A stretch of DNA of 64,000 nt, taken from Plantago ovata. Lineage: Eukaryota > Streptophyta > Magnoliopsida > Lamiales > Plantaginaceae. Positions 12,765-23,208 of the stretch are shown here, in pieces. Positions within the stretch are counted from its first letter, which is position 1; every line of letters starts with the position of its first letter. The DNA lies in NCBI GenBank assembly GCA_028274465.1, contig CM051456.1:122218880-122282879 (forward strand), read 5' to 3'. The position numbers and the translations under genes were made by a program. The notes under the pieces were generated by a model that saw only the letters and a program-made list of their open reading frames with translations, did not search any database and was not told where the DNA came from.

Positions 12765-13989
12765 TGGGCTTTGGTTGTAGAGAGTGGGGTAGGGGGGGGG
12801 GGGGGTAAATAAGGAGGTGGAGGTAGGGGGAGTTTGGCAATAAAATGATGGTGATGAGGCTTGAAAGAGAAGTGAAATTAATGTGGAGGTTGAAAGTCAA
12901 GAAAATTCTCCAATTTTTGGTACTAGAATTATGATGGTGGTTTCCAATTTTGGTATCATATGTTCAAAGGGAATAGTAGTAAATTTAGATTATGGGGGAA
13001 AGAAAGTTTTATTACAAACGGAGAATTCCGTATATTTGGTATCAGAAATGGAGAGTCTAATAAATACGATGCCAATTTAGGAAATTTTCCCGTTGCGGGC
13101 TTTAATAGTTTGGTGGGATGTTTGTTTTTTAGTATTAAAAACAGTGGGCGAGGTATGGTGAGGTGGTGGCGGTTGAACTTGAACATTTGAAATTTTTTGA
13201 ACCAATCCTAACATTTTAGAAAAAAGATATAAAGAATAATAAACGAATACGATGAAATTCAAAATTTTAAAATTTGGTCTAAAATTTAAATATAAATTAG
13301 TTTTGGTAAAATGAAAAACTCATGATATCTTAATTAGATGAAATGGAGCCGTTTTGAATAATTAGGTTAAATTTTGTTATACTATTGTTAAAAGTTAAAA
13401 CGATGAAATGAGGGGGGGGGCAAGGGTAAAAAGGGGCATTTGACCAAGTTGGTGAGAAAGACAAGTAGTTAATTGATGGGGTTTGGATTTGGTGGGTAGG
13501 TACACTTTAACCAGATGAGTTGGCCTTGTGGTGTGGGGCTCTCTTTGTTTCTTTATTACAGTATTTGTTTCTTCCTAGTTTCTACATAAATCAATGTTTA
13601 TTGTTTAGGGCTTAAATATAATTTTTAAAATAAATCTTTTAAGTTGAAAATTCTATTGGTTTGAAATTTAATTGAAATTATCCATGTATCACATTATTAC
13701 TCCATTAACCAATTAAATAAATAAAAAATTATAAAATATTAATATGGAGACTCAATAGATGACCGTTTTCATTGCTAAAAAAAAAGGAGTGCTCTATTTG
13801 AAGTCAATTTTTTACTTAATTGTGGTTTTAAGGAGTGCTCTAATACACAGTTTTATATAAATGTACTATACATCTAAATTTATTTAATTAAACGGTGGGC
13901 TTTGTACATTTGTTTGGAAAAATCTTCTAGCGGAGTGTAAAATCAATTATTAATTGAGGATGGGAATTTAATTAGATGGTGGGATAATT
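12765..13989. other. MYB upstream and intergenic DNA, no gene seen
   Basis: Open frames at 12883-13262 have no family resemblance and overlap each other on both strands. A run of nine G at about 13412 and A/T-rich sequence otherwise. It probably contains the distal MYB promoter. Confidence 0.4.
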
Positions 13990-14172
13990 ATTATTAGTGG
14001 GTTAAACCAGCCGACATGAGTATTATCGAGCTCGGCTCGAACTTGAATAACATTCAAGTCGGTTCGTTAAGAAAACGAGTTAAAAATAAAGTTCGAGGTC
14101 GAGCCATAATATTTATCCAAGCTTATCGAGCGAGTCGAGTCGAGCCAAGTACTCGATAAGACCCGGCTCGCA
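13990..14172. repeat. GAGCTCGGCTCG-type dispersed repeat
   Basis: Repeated imperfect palindromic words: CGAGCTCGGCTCGAACTTGA, ATAACATTCAAGTCGGTTCG, TTATCGAGCGAGTCGAGTCG and ACTCGATAAGACCCGGCTCG. Its GC content is unlike the flanks. Similar Gly/Ser-coded-looking GAGCTCG repeats are common in plant intergenic DNA, probably as MITE remnants. No clear ends. Confidence 0.45.
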
Positions 14173-14977
14173 TAAGACTACTAATAATCATATTTATATT
14201 ATTGATGAAAAAAAAATTGTAATAGGAATTAATCATTTACTAGTTAATTATATATTTTTAAAACACATCATACTAAAATTTAACGGTCAACGATACAAAT
14301 TCATAGTATGAAAATTCCCTTCAATTAAACACAACAAAAACAAAAAGGTAGTGAAGCGATCCGACCACTAATCGTCATCCAACCCTCTCGACGGGTAAAT
14401 AACATTTTCTCAGGGTCAAATAATTTTGTTTGAGAAAAATCGATGTAGTGTCCTTTGGTGATTATGAACTAATGGTTACTATTAAGACGTTAATTTGGCA
14501 TTTAAAAGATATCATGTGGTCACATGGGTTTGTTCATCTACCTTAATAAATATGGGGATGTCAATGGTGCACCCTATAAACTTTAGTCCTTGTGAATTTT
14601 ATTTGACTTACGTAATTCAAGTCACTACTCCTCCCTCCAACTCTAAGTAAACGACATTATTTACTTTATAACTTATTCAAACCAAATATTACGTAGAATT
14701 TATCATTTTATCCATTTTCCACCTATTTATTACTGTCTTATCCCTAATTATTCATGTAAAACGTATTCTCTTTTCATTCATGTTACTTCATATTCTCTCC
14801 ATTAGGATTCTAACTTTTTGTAGTCGACTAATTTTTTTTCTAATAACAAATTACTTTTAAAATATAATTGGCAATATTCCATTTGGGTCCTCGTAAGCAA
14901 ATTGATGGTTGGACCAAGTTAGCTAGTAGCATAGTTTAGCCTAATTATTCAAATTTAGAATATGCACGTAATAGCTA

Positions 14978-15239
14978 CTCCCTCCGTCCCACTGTAATTT
15001 ATTCGGTTTGACTTTTTTCGGTCAACAGTGTTCCAGTTTGACTGTTGATTACTCTTAAACTATAATGATAAAGTATTTGACGAAATCATATTATGAAAAT
15101 ATAGAACTTACATCTTCATAATATAATTTTTTTAAATATTTTATCATTATCATTATAGTTTAAAAGTAATTGGGAGTCAAAGTTGAAAACTATTAACTGA
15201 AAAAAACAAACTGGGTAATTTCTACCGGGACAGAGGAAG
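14978..15239. mobile_element. Stowaway-like MITE, 262 bp
   Basis: The left end reads CTCCCTCCGTCCCACTGTAA and the right end, reverse-complemented, CTTCCTCTGTCCCGGTAGAA. The CTCCCTCCGTCCC terminus is the standard one for Stowaway-type MITEs. TA dinucleotides flank it at 14976-14977 and 15240-15241. The arms pair over most of their length through ACTCTTAAACTATAATGAT / ATTATAGTTTAAAAGTAAT. No coding capacity. Confidence 0.9.
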
Positions 15240-15531
15240 TAGACTACTACCGTAATGAATTTAAATAAATATTTTTGGGCAAAATTATGGTTGAGGAGTG
15301 TGTTAATGTTTATTGTCGATTGGTCAAAATAGATGCGCCATTTGAAGAAGAAGAGAAAAATGAGGAAGATTATACTAGTATTGTTGAATTTTGAATCAAG
15401 AAAGTGAAAGTCAATGAAACTAATTGAAAAGACTTGTTATCCATATAGTGGAGACCATTTATACCTTTAAGTACGTACTGCAAGCCCAGGTCCATTTGTT
15501 TTTGTCACGTCCAGTTTTTAACTTCTCATCC

Positions 15532-15817
15532 TGGGCGGATGCATTAGCTAGATAAGAATTGGTGGGAAGTGGAAGCGTACGCTGAAGTACCAGCTAAATT
15601 CAAATTACTCGTCATTTTCTTCTTTTGGTTCGAGTGATGTGAGTAGCTTCTGTATTTGGGATGAATGTCCGAATTGGTTAGCATATTTTGTAACTAAAGA
15701 CAACACTATGTCCTATCCTAAAGTTGTTAGAGTTTAGGATATGATGTATTATGTAGTACGAACTTCGCTGTAAATCATCTATCTATCTATCTATGAAGCT
15801 CTTTTTCAAAAAAAAAA
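15532..15817 (+). mobile_element. Short poly(A)-tailed retroposon (LINE 3' end or SINE)
   Basis: The segment ends CTATGAAGCTCTTTTTC followed by about 12 A, and ACTTCTCATCC occurs just before it (15521-15531) and just after the A tail (15818-15828). This is the structure of a target-primed insertion. A (CTAT)n microsatellite precedes the tail. The AAGCTCTTTTTC-poly(A) ending resembles plant LINE 3' ends; no reading frame of RT survives in 286 bp, so it is probably a severely 5'-truncated LINE. Confidence 0.65.
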
Positions 15818-15879
15818 ACTTCTCATCCAGGCAGAGTCAAGCATCATGGCAACATTCGGAACTTATATCCTAGGGGGCC

Positions 15880-16593
15880 CTACTCACAGTTCGATGTGGA
15901 CCACAGTGGAACCCACAATGTATAGTGAGAGGGGATATCACTAGGGACCCTCATGATAGAACAAACCGGTAACATTGAAGGCTTATCTAGGAAATTTGAC
16001 ACTAAAAATTTGTTGGGTTTCAAATTTTTATCGGTAACATTGGAGCTGTTAAAAGCTCTAATGTTACCGATAGTGTGCGTGTTAACAGCTCCGATCGGAG
16101 CTTTTAACAGCTCCAATGTTACCGATAGTGTGCGTGTTAACAACTCCGATCGGAGCTTTTAAAAGCTCCAATATTACCGATAGTGTGCGTGTTAACAGCT
16201 CCGATCGGAGCTTTTAACAGCTCCGATTGGAGCGGAGCTTAAAACAGCTCCGGTAGGAGCTGACCGGAGTTGTTTAACAGCTCCGGTCTACAGCTCCTAT
16301 CGGAGCTGTAATTTTTCCGGTGCCGGAATTTTCATCTTGGAGAAGATGAACAATAAAAAGGGAAAAGATAAAAAAAAGAGAAAAGAGAAAAGATAGAAAA
16401 AAGAAAAGATAAAAAAAGAAAAGAAAAAATCTGTATTTTTTGTGCTAAGGGCGTGTTTGGCCGGACAAAAACAAAAAATGAATAATGGGCAAGTCAACTT
16501 TTTTCCGGCGACTGGGGCTATCTGTAATTGTTAAACTAGCGAGGGAGAATCCGTAATATGAGTTTCTAGTGGGGTGGTTTAATGTAATTTACC
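15880..16593 (-). mobile_element. Palindrome-core family element, minus orientation
   Basis: The core (about 16020-16320) has repeated AGCTCCGATCGGAGCT palindromes. Within it, a 55-bp unit containing ACCGATAGTGTGCGTGTTAA occurs three times, at 16066, 16121 and 16176. An A/G-rich tract follows at 16355-16430. The right end, reverse-complemented, begins GGTAAATTACATTAAACCAC and continues through a GTTGACTTGCC and a GGCCAAACACGCCC segment, matching the 5' part of the copies at 48285 and 51432. On the left, GAAATTTGACACTAAA matches the TTTAGTGTCAAATTT of the copy at 51432. The left boundary is approximate. Confidence 0.7.
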
Positions 16594-18712
16594 CTATAAT
16601 AATAATAATGTAAGTTTTTGTGGAATGAAGTATGTTTTGTATTAAAAATAAAAAACCTCATCTCTTAAAACTACAAGCATTGTAAACTAAAAAAGTTTCA
16701 ATTCAACATAAAAGTTATTGATGTCAAATTGAACTAGGGTAAATAAATAATATTTGTTGCCGCACCAAGCACGTGAAAAATATAGAATTTCTTGTTCACT
16801 TAATTTGTTGTTGAATTTTCCATTTTTACTTTCGTATACACAACACTTTTTCTGGTAAACAAGTCAGGTGACATTTTTCTATAATATGTATTACGTGTAA
16901 TTTTCCAGATGTTGCAAGAATTTTGGAGTTAGATGATGAAAATAACAGCACGAAATTTCCAATCTCAACAACTATGTTGTTCACAGCATTTGACAACAAG
17001 GGTAGAAATAGAATATATAGAAGGAACGTGCGTTTTTACAAAGTTTTGTGTTTATTTAATTAGCTAAAAAGATAGAACACCATTTACCTGTTAAGACAAG
17101 TCTCACTAATTATAAGAGTATTTCTGGAAAGGTACTATTTCTTTTAGAGTACATATTTCCACCACTGGTTTCCCGACTGATACAGTTTATATACGTACGA
17201 TGGTAGATTCAAGTGGAACTTGAATTTGTATAATTTTATTTAATTTATACTCAAATGTCATTTTGATTATTATATAAAGTAGTACTATATGACAAGGCAC
17301 TGTTGTGACTTGCTGGAGATGTGAATCCAAGTTTGTAAAATACATTTTGTTAAATAATGATTGAATTGTGAATTAATAGTAACATGGGCAAATGAAAGAA
17401 TAATTGTTTTCTCCTGATCTGAAACTCTCAAATAAATCCAAAGTATAAGTGGCTATGTAGTTTTTTTTTCTTCTTCTTCCCCCTACCATACAACAATAAT
17501 TGTAAAAAATACTAGTACTAGTAACATGTTGTTCCTACCAAGAAAATTCCTGGAATGGAAAAATGTATCCTGATGATATAGAATAGTCCAGTGACTTAAA
17601 TACTCCAAGCAATGGAACCTTCTCTGTAGTAGCTCCCCTGCTCCTATCAAGTATCAACATGTGGAATTCTACTCTAGCTAGCAATTAGGTGACTAGCTGC
17701 CTATCAGCCACGATCGCCTTATCAGTGTACCAGTTCGTTTTGCTAGACAGGCATTTAATTAACAGGTAGCTTGAAGAAATTGTGGTTCACAAGTTGTGGA
17801 TCTAAATGTTTTAAGTTCATGTTAACATTGCAAGTAGTATCAAGGGGCGGACCGAGGAAGGTGGGGGTGTGGAATTATATGTATGAGACTATTCCGGAAG
17901 ATGATCGAGCAGATGGTTTTTGAAACTAACTATAGAAAAACAAATACAAACTGGAACTTTTTAATACCAGTCAAATTCTAACTCTTCCAAGTGTCTGTCT
18001 GCAAACAGTTTGGTTATTTTTTCTTCTTTCTTCCTTCTTTTTTGTTTACTTTTTTCAAATCAGGAGAATTTGCAACAGACACCTAGCAGCAAAGTTGAAG
18101 TCTTTGAAGACTAGTAAAATTCAAACTCTTGTAAAAGGAAGATGATAGATAATTTCTCTTTTGATGTAGTGTGAATTCATTCTTGAGTTTTCAGCACATT
18201 GACTGCATTAATTCTGTGGCATGCATGCATGACAGAGCAGAGAAACTGATAGATACTGAAATATCAGATAGACATGTTTATAATTATATCATCAGTATGT
18301 ATGTGCTCAAAAGAACTTATACATTATATAATTAGAACTTGAAACATCAGTTCATAAAGTAGTTAATATCATGCTGTTGTATTAGAAAAACCACATCAAA
18401 GAATCGGCAAAATCTCTTCTACATTTCACAATCTCCTACCACACTAATTCGACGTCTAAAGAAGAGGGCCAGCTCGATTAGCTCGTACAATATCAACCCC
18501 TTTCTTAGTCTAGATCATGTTAATCATACACGATAGACTAGTTCCAAGTGCTGGAAACATGAACCAACAAATGAGTCCTTTTATCCTAATAACTCGGGTA
18601 GGTAGGTCGACAAAAATAAAGATGGCGTAGTAATACGGATGAATAGAGCTCGTGGAGAGGTGAATCCCGGTACCCCTTGATGAATATATGTGTTTAAAGG
18701 TATAGTATTTAG
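16594..18712. other. Intergenic between palindrome element and bZIP gene
   Basis: No exon of a known family is visible. A GGGGCGGACCGAGG phrase at about 17844 resembles one at 62238 and 62365 and may mark decayed transposon ends. The part next to 18713 should contain the 3' untranslated region of the bZIP gene. Confidence 0.4.
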
Positions 18713-20140
18713 TTACTGATTAATCACCGAACCATTTGGTGAACTTCTGCTGGAAGTAGTGGAACTGTTATTGATCTGATCAATGTGATCTTTGCTCTTG
18801 TTTCTGCGGTGTTGTTTGGGATGCTGCTGATGGTGTGGCTGATTCTGTTGGTGCTTCTGCTGGTGATATATTGCCTGCAGCCTTGCGATTTCTCGTTCTA
18901 GCATCTCTTGTTCCCCTTTAAGAATGTAGACAGAGCGGCGATTAGTTATATATAAGAACATGAAGTGGAATACAATTGAAGACAAACAGAAATGGCGAAC
19001 GAGATTGTCAAATGCATTACAGTTTTTGATGAGTTGCTCCTGAGTGACACTCTCAAGGCGCTGCCTTAGTGCTCGGTTTTCCATGACCAAGATCATATTC
19101 TGCTGTTCAAGAAACTCGATCCCAGCAGTAATTTCAACTCCTTCTGCCTGTCACACAAAATATAAAAAAATGATGGGAAACTTTGCAACACAAACATGAC
19201 AACATAACTACAGAAGGACTTATTATCGGTGTAAATGGACCAAAGAAACGCCTATACCTGTAAAGCATGGATAGTCCTTTCAAGATGAGCTATGTATTGA
19301 AGTTTCCTCACACGTGACCTATGAGCGTTGTGCCTAAGAATCGCCATACATAGACAGGTTAGATTCAGACTACAAAATCATCATGTAGTGATTTAAAAGT
19401 TGTCGTTAGTTCGTTCTGTCAGTAATTGAAACCGATTGAACTTATTTGTAACTAGAACATGAGGCAGAAGAGGGAAATGAATCGTACTGCTTAGAGCGTT
19501 TGGCTTCGGTCTTAGGTGCAGCCTGCTTAATTTGATCAGATTTATCAACAGAGCCTTCATTGCGGTTAGTTTCCTGGTTTCTCTTTCCCAGTTCTTCCAA
19601 CTCCTACAAATCAAAGAGAACCAAATTGTTAAAAACTCGATAAGTCAGCCATTTAGTCGAATTTAACGTGTTAAGTCCATGAACCTCGTTAGTTTTCCTG
19701 TCCAAAGACAGTCCCTTGGTTCCAATAGCAATGCTCTCAACATCTACGAAGTCCATTTCGAGATGAGAGTTTGTCCCAAAACAAAGTTCATTATAGTTAG
19801 ACCCCTCACGTAAATCTAGTGTGTCGGCCACATCACCTAAATAAGCATAAGTATCGCTTGCTGAGCGGCGATGATGACTTCTTCGGAAAATAGCCGTATC
19901 AGAGTCATTTAGGAGCTCATCGAGCCAAGACGGCTGCTCTTCTGGAAGAAAGCTCTCGGAATTGCAACGCTGATGGTAACTTAGGCCATCTGTGAATTTG
20001 TGACCCTGTGTTGGGTCCGTTGGTGAGGAACCAGGGGAGTAGCTCGAGGGAATGTTGGGGAAGGAGAAAGGCGAAACTGGCGAGCTTTTGCCAGAGTATA
20101 CATGGTCTTTATGGTCCGGTATTTCTAACTGGCTACCCAT
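18713..20140 (-). CDS. bZIP transcription factor, bZIP34/61-like
   Basis: Five exons: 20140-19685, 19603-19488, 19333-19258, 19147-19021 and 18915-18713, encoding 325 residues with consistent phases. The N-terminal half is Ser/Pro-rich and carries PSWLDELLND (about residue 70) and RRSHHRRSASD, features of plant group E bZIPs. The basic region is KRSKQHNAHRSRVRKLQYIA (about residues 187-206), followed by a zipper through LEFL/IEFLEQQNMIL, MENRALRQRLE and QLIKN. The tail after LEREIARL is Gln/His-rich. By family it is a nuclear DNA-binding dimer; Arabidopsis relatives act in pollen development. The last intron-exon join gives WEQEM where relatives often have LEHEV, so that junction is the least certain. 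The acceptor TCTTCTAACAG nine codons' length upstream of the ATG points to an intron in the leader. Confidence 0.9.
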
Positions 20141-20449
20141 TTTTGAAGCCCAAGCCAGTCCTGTTAGAAGACAATACTATTAATGTGATACAAAAACTAG
20201 TAAAGAATTCTCACATACAACACCAAATTAATTATTTCATAGGCCTGATCAAGACTAGTATACAATATGAAAAATTTGTAAATCATAGGCGTTCTTTACG
20301 ATTTTGCAGTTTAATAAAAGATATATAAGATCAGATAACATATAGTAAATGTATAGTGATAACCAAGAAACAAGGAACATAAAATCTATAATTTCTACAG
20401 GAATAAGCATCGGTTTTACATAGGCATAAAGTGTAGCAGCAGCAAGAGC

Positions 20450-20550
20450 TTACTTATGGATGGGAGCACCGGCTAGTACTGAGAACAAACTAATCAGAGG
20501 AACCTAGCTTTTCTATCATCCTGCAACAACTCCAGGTTTTTGCTATATCT
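20450..20550 (-). other. Candidate non-coding leader exon of the bZIP gene, duplicated upstream
   Basis: On the minus strand a donor-like GTAAGCTC follows CATCCATAA near 20448-20455. The segment aligns imperfectly with 21845-21945: GGCAACAAACTCCAG there versus CTGCAACAACTCCAG here, with matching GGAAC and ATGGG landmarks. The two copies lie on either side of the Mutator-like insertion. It may be a leader exon or a conserved promoter block; I cannot tell which. Confidence 0.35.
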
Positions 20551-20641
20551 GGAGTTATTAAGGTACATAGAGTGGTTAGAATAATGTTGCAAATATTAAG
20601 TATATAATACTTCCAGGTTTGCATGAAGGAGGATTATTTTT

Positions 20642-21625
20642 GGAAAATTTTTTACTTTATGTACCGTAACTTTACCTCACTTTAATTTTTGTACCATAAT
20701 TTTTCACTTGTTAATTTATATACCACATGTTTACCCCAACTTTAATTTTAGTACTCCGATGGTATTTTTCGGTAAAATTAGGGGTTTTGGTCTAATTCAT
20801 TTCCAATTTAATGACTTAGACATCAGAGCGCCTTAATCCGCGCATTAAAACTTGACTAATTCACTTGAAATGAAAATAAACTTATACGAAGAAATATTTT
20901 AATTTTATTAGAAAATAAAAAAAGTAATTCTTTCGACAATACGTAACTAGCAAATAAAAAAAATTAACTTTTCATTTTTTAGAAAATAAAAAAAGTAATG
21001 TTTTTTTTATTTTTTTAGAAAATAAAAAAAAAAAATTTACGGAACTAGATATTTATTTTTTTGTTTTTATGAAAAATGTATATGGCAAATGATAAATTAA
21101 TAATAATAATCATAAGTTATTTCATAAGTTATTTTTTAAGATTTTTCATTAATTCTTTTCAATTTTATATTTTGTTTTTCTTTTTGAAGTTCTTCCGTAA
21201 AATATATTTTTGCAAAGAAAACAATACTATAATTTATTGCGTTTTTCGGTTTCTAAATTCTTTTAAGAAATACTTTTTTTCTTGTTTTTTTTACTTGAAA
21301 AAATGTATTGTCGGAATAATTAGTAATAATTTTTTATTATTTTTTAAAAACAACTTGTTCATTTTTTAAATATTTGTGCGTATTAGTTTATTTTCATTTC
21401 AGGTGAATTAATCAAGTTTTAATGCATGAAATAAAGTGTTCTGGGGTCGAATTCGCTAAATTGACGATGAATTAGACCAAAAAACCCTAATTTTACTGGA
21501 AAATACAATCGGAGTACTAAAATTAAAGTTGAAGTAAACATGTGGTATATAAATTAACAACTGAAAAGTTATGGTACAAAAACTAAAGTTAGGTAAAGTT
21601 ACAGTACGTAAACTAAAAATTTTCC
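20642..21625. mobile_element. Mutator-like MITE, 984 bp, 9-bp target duplication
   Basis: ATTATTTTT occurs perfectly at 20633-20641 and 21626-21634. The element starts GGAAAATTTTTTACTTTATG; its other end, reverse-complemented, starts GGAAAATTTTTAGTTTACGT. The inverted arms run about 250 bp each and share GTAACTTTACC, ACCACATGTTTAC, AGTACTCCGAT and GGTTTTGGTCTAATTCAT-like strings. The interior is extremely A/T-rich. No transposase is encoded; the open frame at 21076-21369 is a Phe/Ile-rich composition artefact. It lies upstream of the bZIP coding region, probably inside a leader intron. Confidence 0.92.
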
Positions 21626-21634
21626 ATTATTTTT

Positions 21635-23208
21635 GCTTACCCATATTATGTAAGAAGTAATATACCAATGGTAAGGCTAACTATACTGATAGTGAATCTA
21701 CCGGACAGACGGAACGTCGTACTTCTACATTATCTAATAACAAATCCAGTATTATTTCTAAATCTAGAGTTTCAAACAAAGAAAACCATTTCAGAAAAGA
21801 AAAAAGAAAAAGAAGTATACGAAAAAACTCTGGTGGAGGCTACATACGTACCAATGGGAAAGCCAGATAGTAAAAATGAATCAACAAAGGAACTGACTTT
21901 TACATTATTTGGCAACAAACTCCAGAATTATTGTTAATCTGGAATTAAAATGGGAAAAAACAAAAGCATGTAAATAGCCAATAATTGTACAGAAACATAT
22001 TATCATGTAAGAAATTTTCTTTTAGCGTATGTGTTTAGGACGAGATTACTTACAAATAGTAGATAGCCCGATAATAAAAATGAAAGCAACCGGAGGGGAG
22101 AGGGACCGAGCTGTTTTTGTTTTTTTATATGTACCCACTCATCTCCAGAGATTGCTAAAGGTCTGGAGAGAAAGTGGAAAGGAAAGAAGAAAAAATAAAA
22201 ATTGCACCTAGGTAAAATTGCTAAGCTTATTTTATTTCTCCGATTCTCTTTGGTTTGTAAGGGTGAGTAATGAACAAGGGATATATAGAGAAGAGAAAGA
22301 TGGAAAAAGAGTGAGTGAAAGAGTAAAGGAGCGCATTTTGCGTGGCCTGGACAAAAAATGGCCCTCTTCTTCACAATCCCATTTCAGGACTTTTTCTGCT
22401 TTGTTTGAAGCTTCTCCAGTTCCTTCGGAGTTTAACACATTCCAATCTTAACCAAATTTGGCCTCTCCTGACATGCTCCCATTTCCAATTTTAAACCTTA
22501 CATCTCTACCATTAGATACAAATATATATTTCTAAAACAATAAAATTAAATATCATTTCCGTACCAGCAGGTTCAGAGCTCTTGTTATACTCACTGCTTA
22601 TTTTTTGGGTCTCATACGAGTGAAATTATTGTAATCTGAACAAGTCATTTTTTTTTATGAACATGATGAGTGAAGCTTATAAAGCTATAGTACACATACA
22701 GTATGCCCCAAGCAATTGGTGCATACAAATCGTCAAACGGTTTAAGGGAATCGCATGACCCACAGCGAACAAGAACATAAATTGCTCACAATTCATAACT
22801 CTGGCCTTTATATTCTTTTTACCATCGAGTCCTACATCATTATCTTGTAACCAAGCCTGTTTTGTCCACTCCAGAAATTACAATCGTAACACTGGGCAAA
22901 TAATTTTCCATGTTGGTAAACAATTCCAAACAGCAGATCTGGAAAGTCCTATAACCAGCATTTTGCTTGCATGAAAGATAACAATTTGGAAGGGACAGCG
23001 TTATGTACAATCACTTCAGTTCTGTAGACAAATCAGTCACTACAAGTACATGCAATTTGTAAAGCCCACTCGTCGTTCTGTAATTCTACACTTTGTATGG
23101 AGATACACAGTATCTTGCAAACCAATAGCCAGGGGAGAAGGCTGACTCAACATATACACCTAAGGTAGTTGACCCAATACAAGACAGAAACACTAAACAG
23201 ACGCTCGC
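21635..23208. other. bZIP upstream region and RanBPM 3' flank
   Basis: A second copy of the bZIP leader-like block lies at 21845-21945. The stretch 22030-22440 is less A/T-rich and looks like promoter and leader of the bZIP gene on the minus strand. The stretch 22620-23208 probably holds the 3' untranslated region of the RanBPM gene. No additional coding exon was identified. Confidence 0.4.
22276..22290 (-). promoter_or_regulatory. Candidate TATA box for the bZIP transcript
   Basis: The minus strand reads CTCTATATATCCCTTG, followed about 30 bases later by TTACAAACCAAAGAGAATCG, a plausible leader start. It is about 2.1 kb upstream of the bZIP start codon, so use of this promoter requires the inferred leader intron. 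Confidence 0.4.

Noticed and set aside
12337-12900. 187-residue minus-strand frame over the MYB start
   Set aside because: It reads through the MYB first exon in another frame and through its promoter; the MYB frame is clearly the real one.
21076-21369. 97-residue Phe/Ile-rich membrane-like protein
   Set aside because: Composition artefact of the A/T interior of the Mutator-like MITE.
22003-22451. Overlapping frames on both strands near 22 kb
   Set aside because: No homology and mutually antisense; the interval reads better as bZIP promoter and leader.
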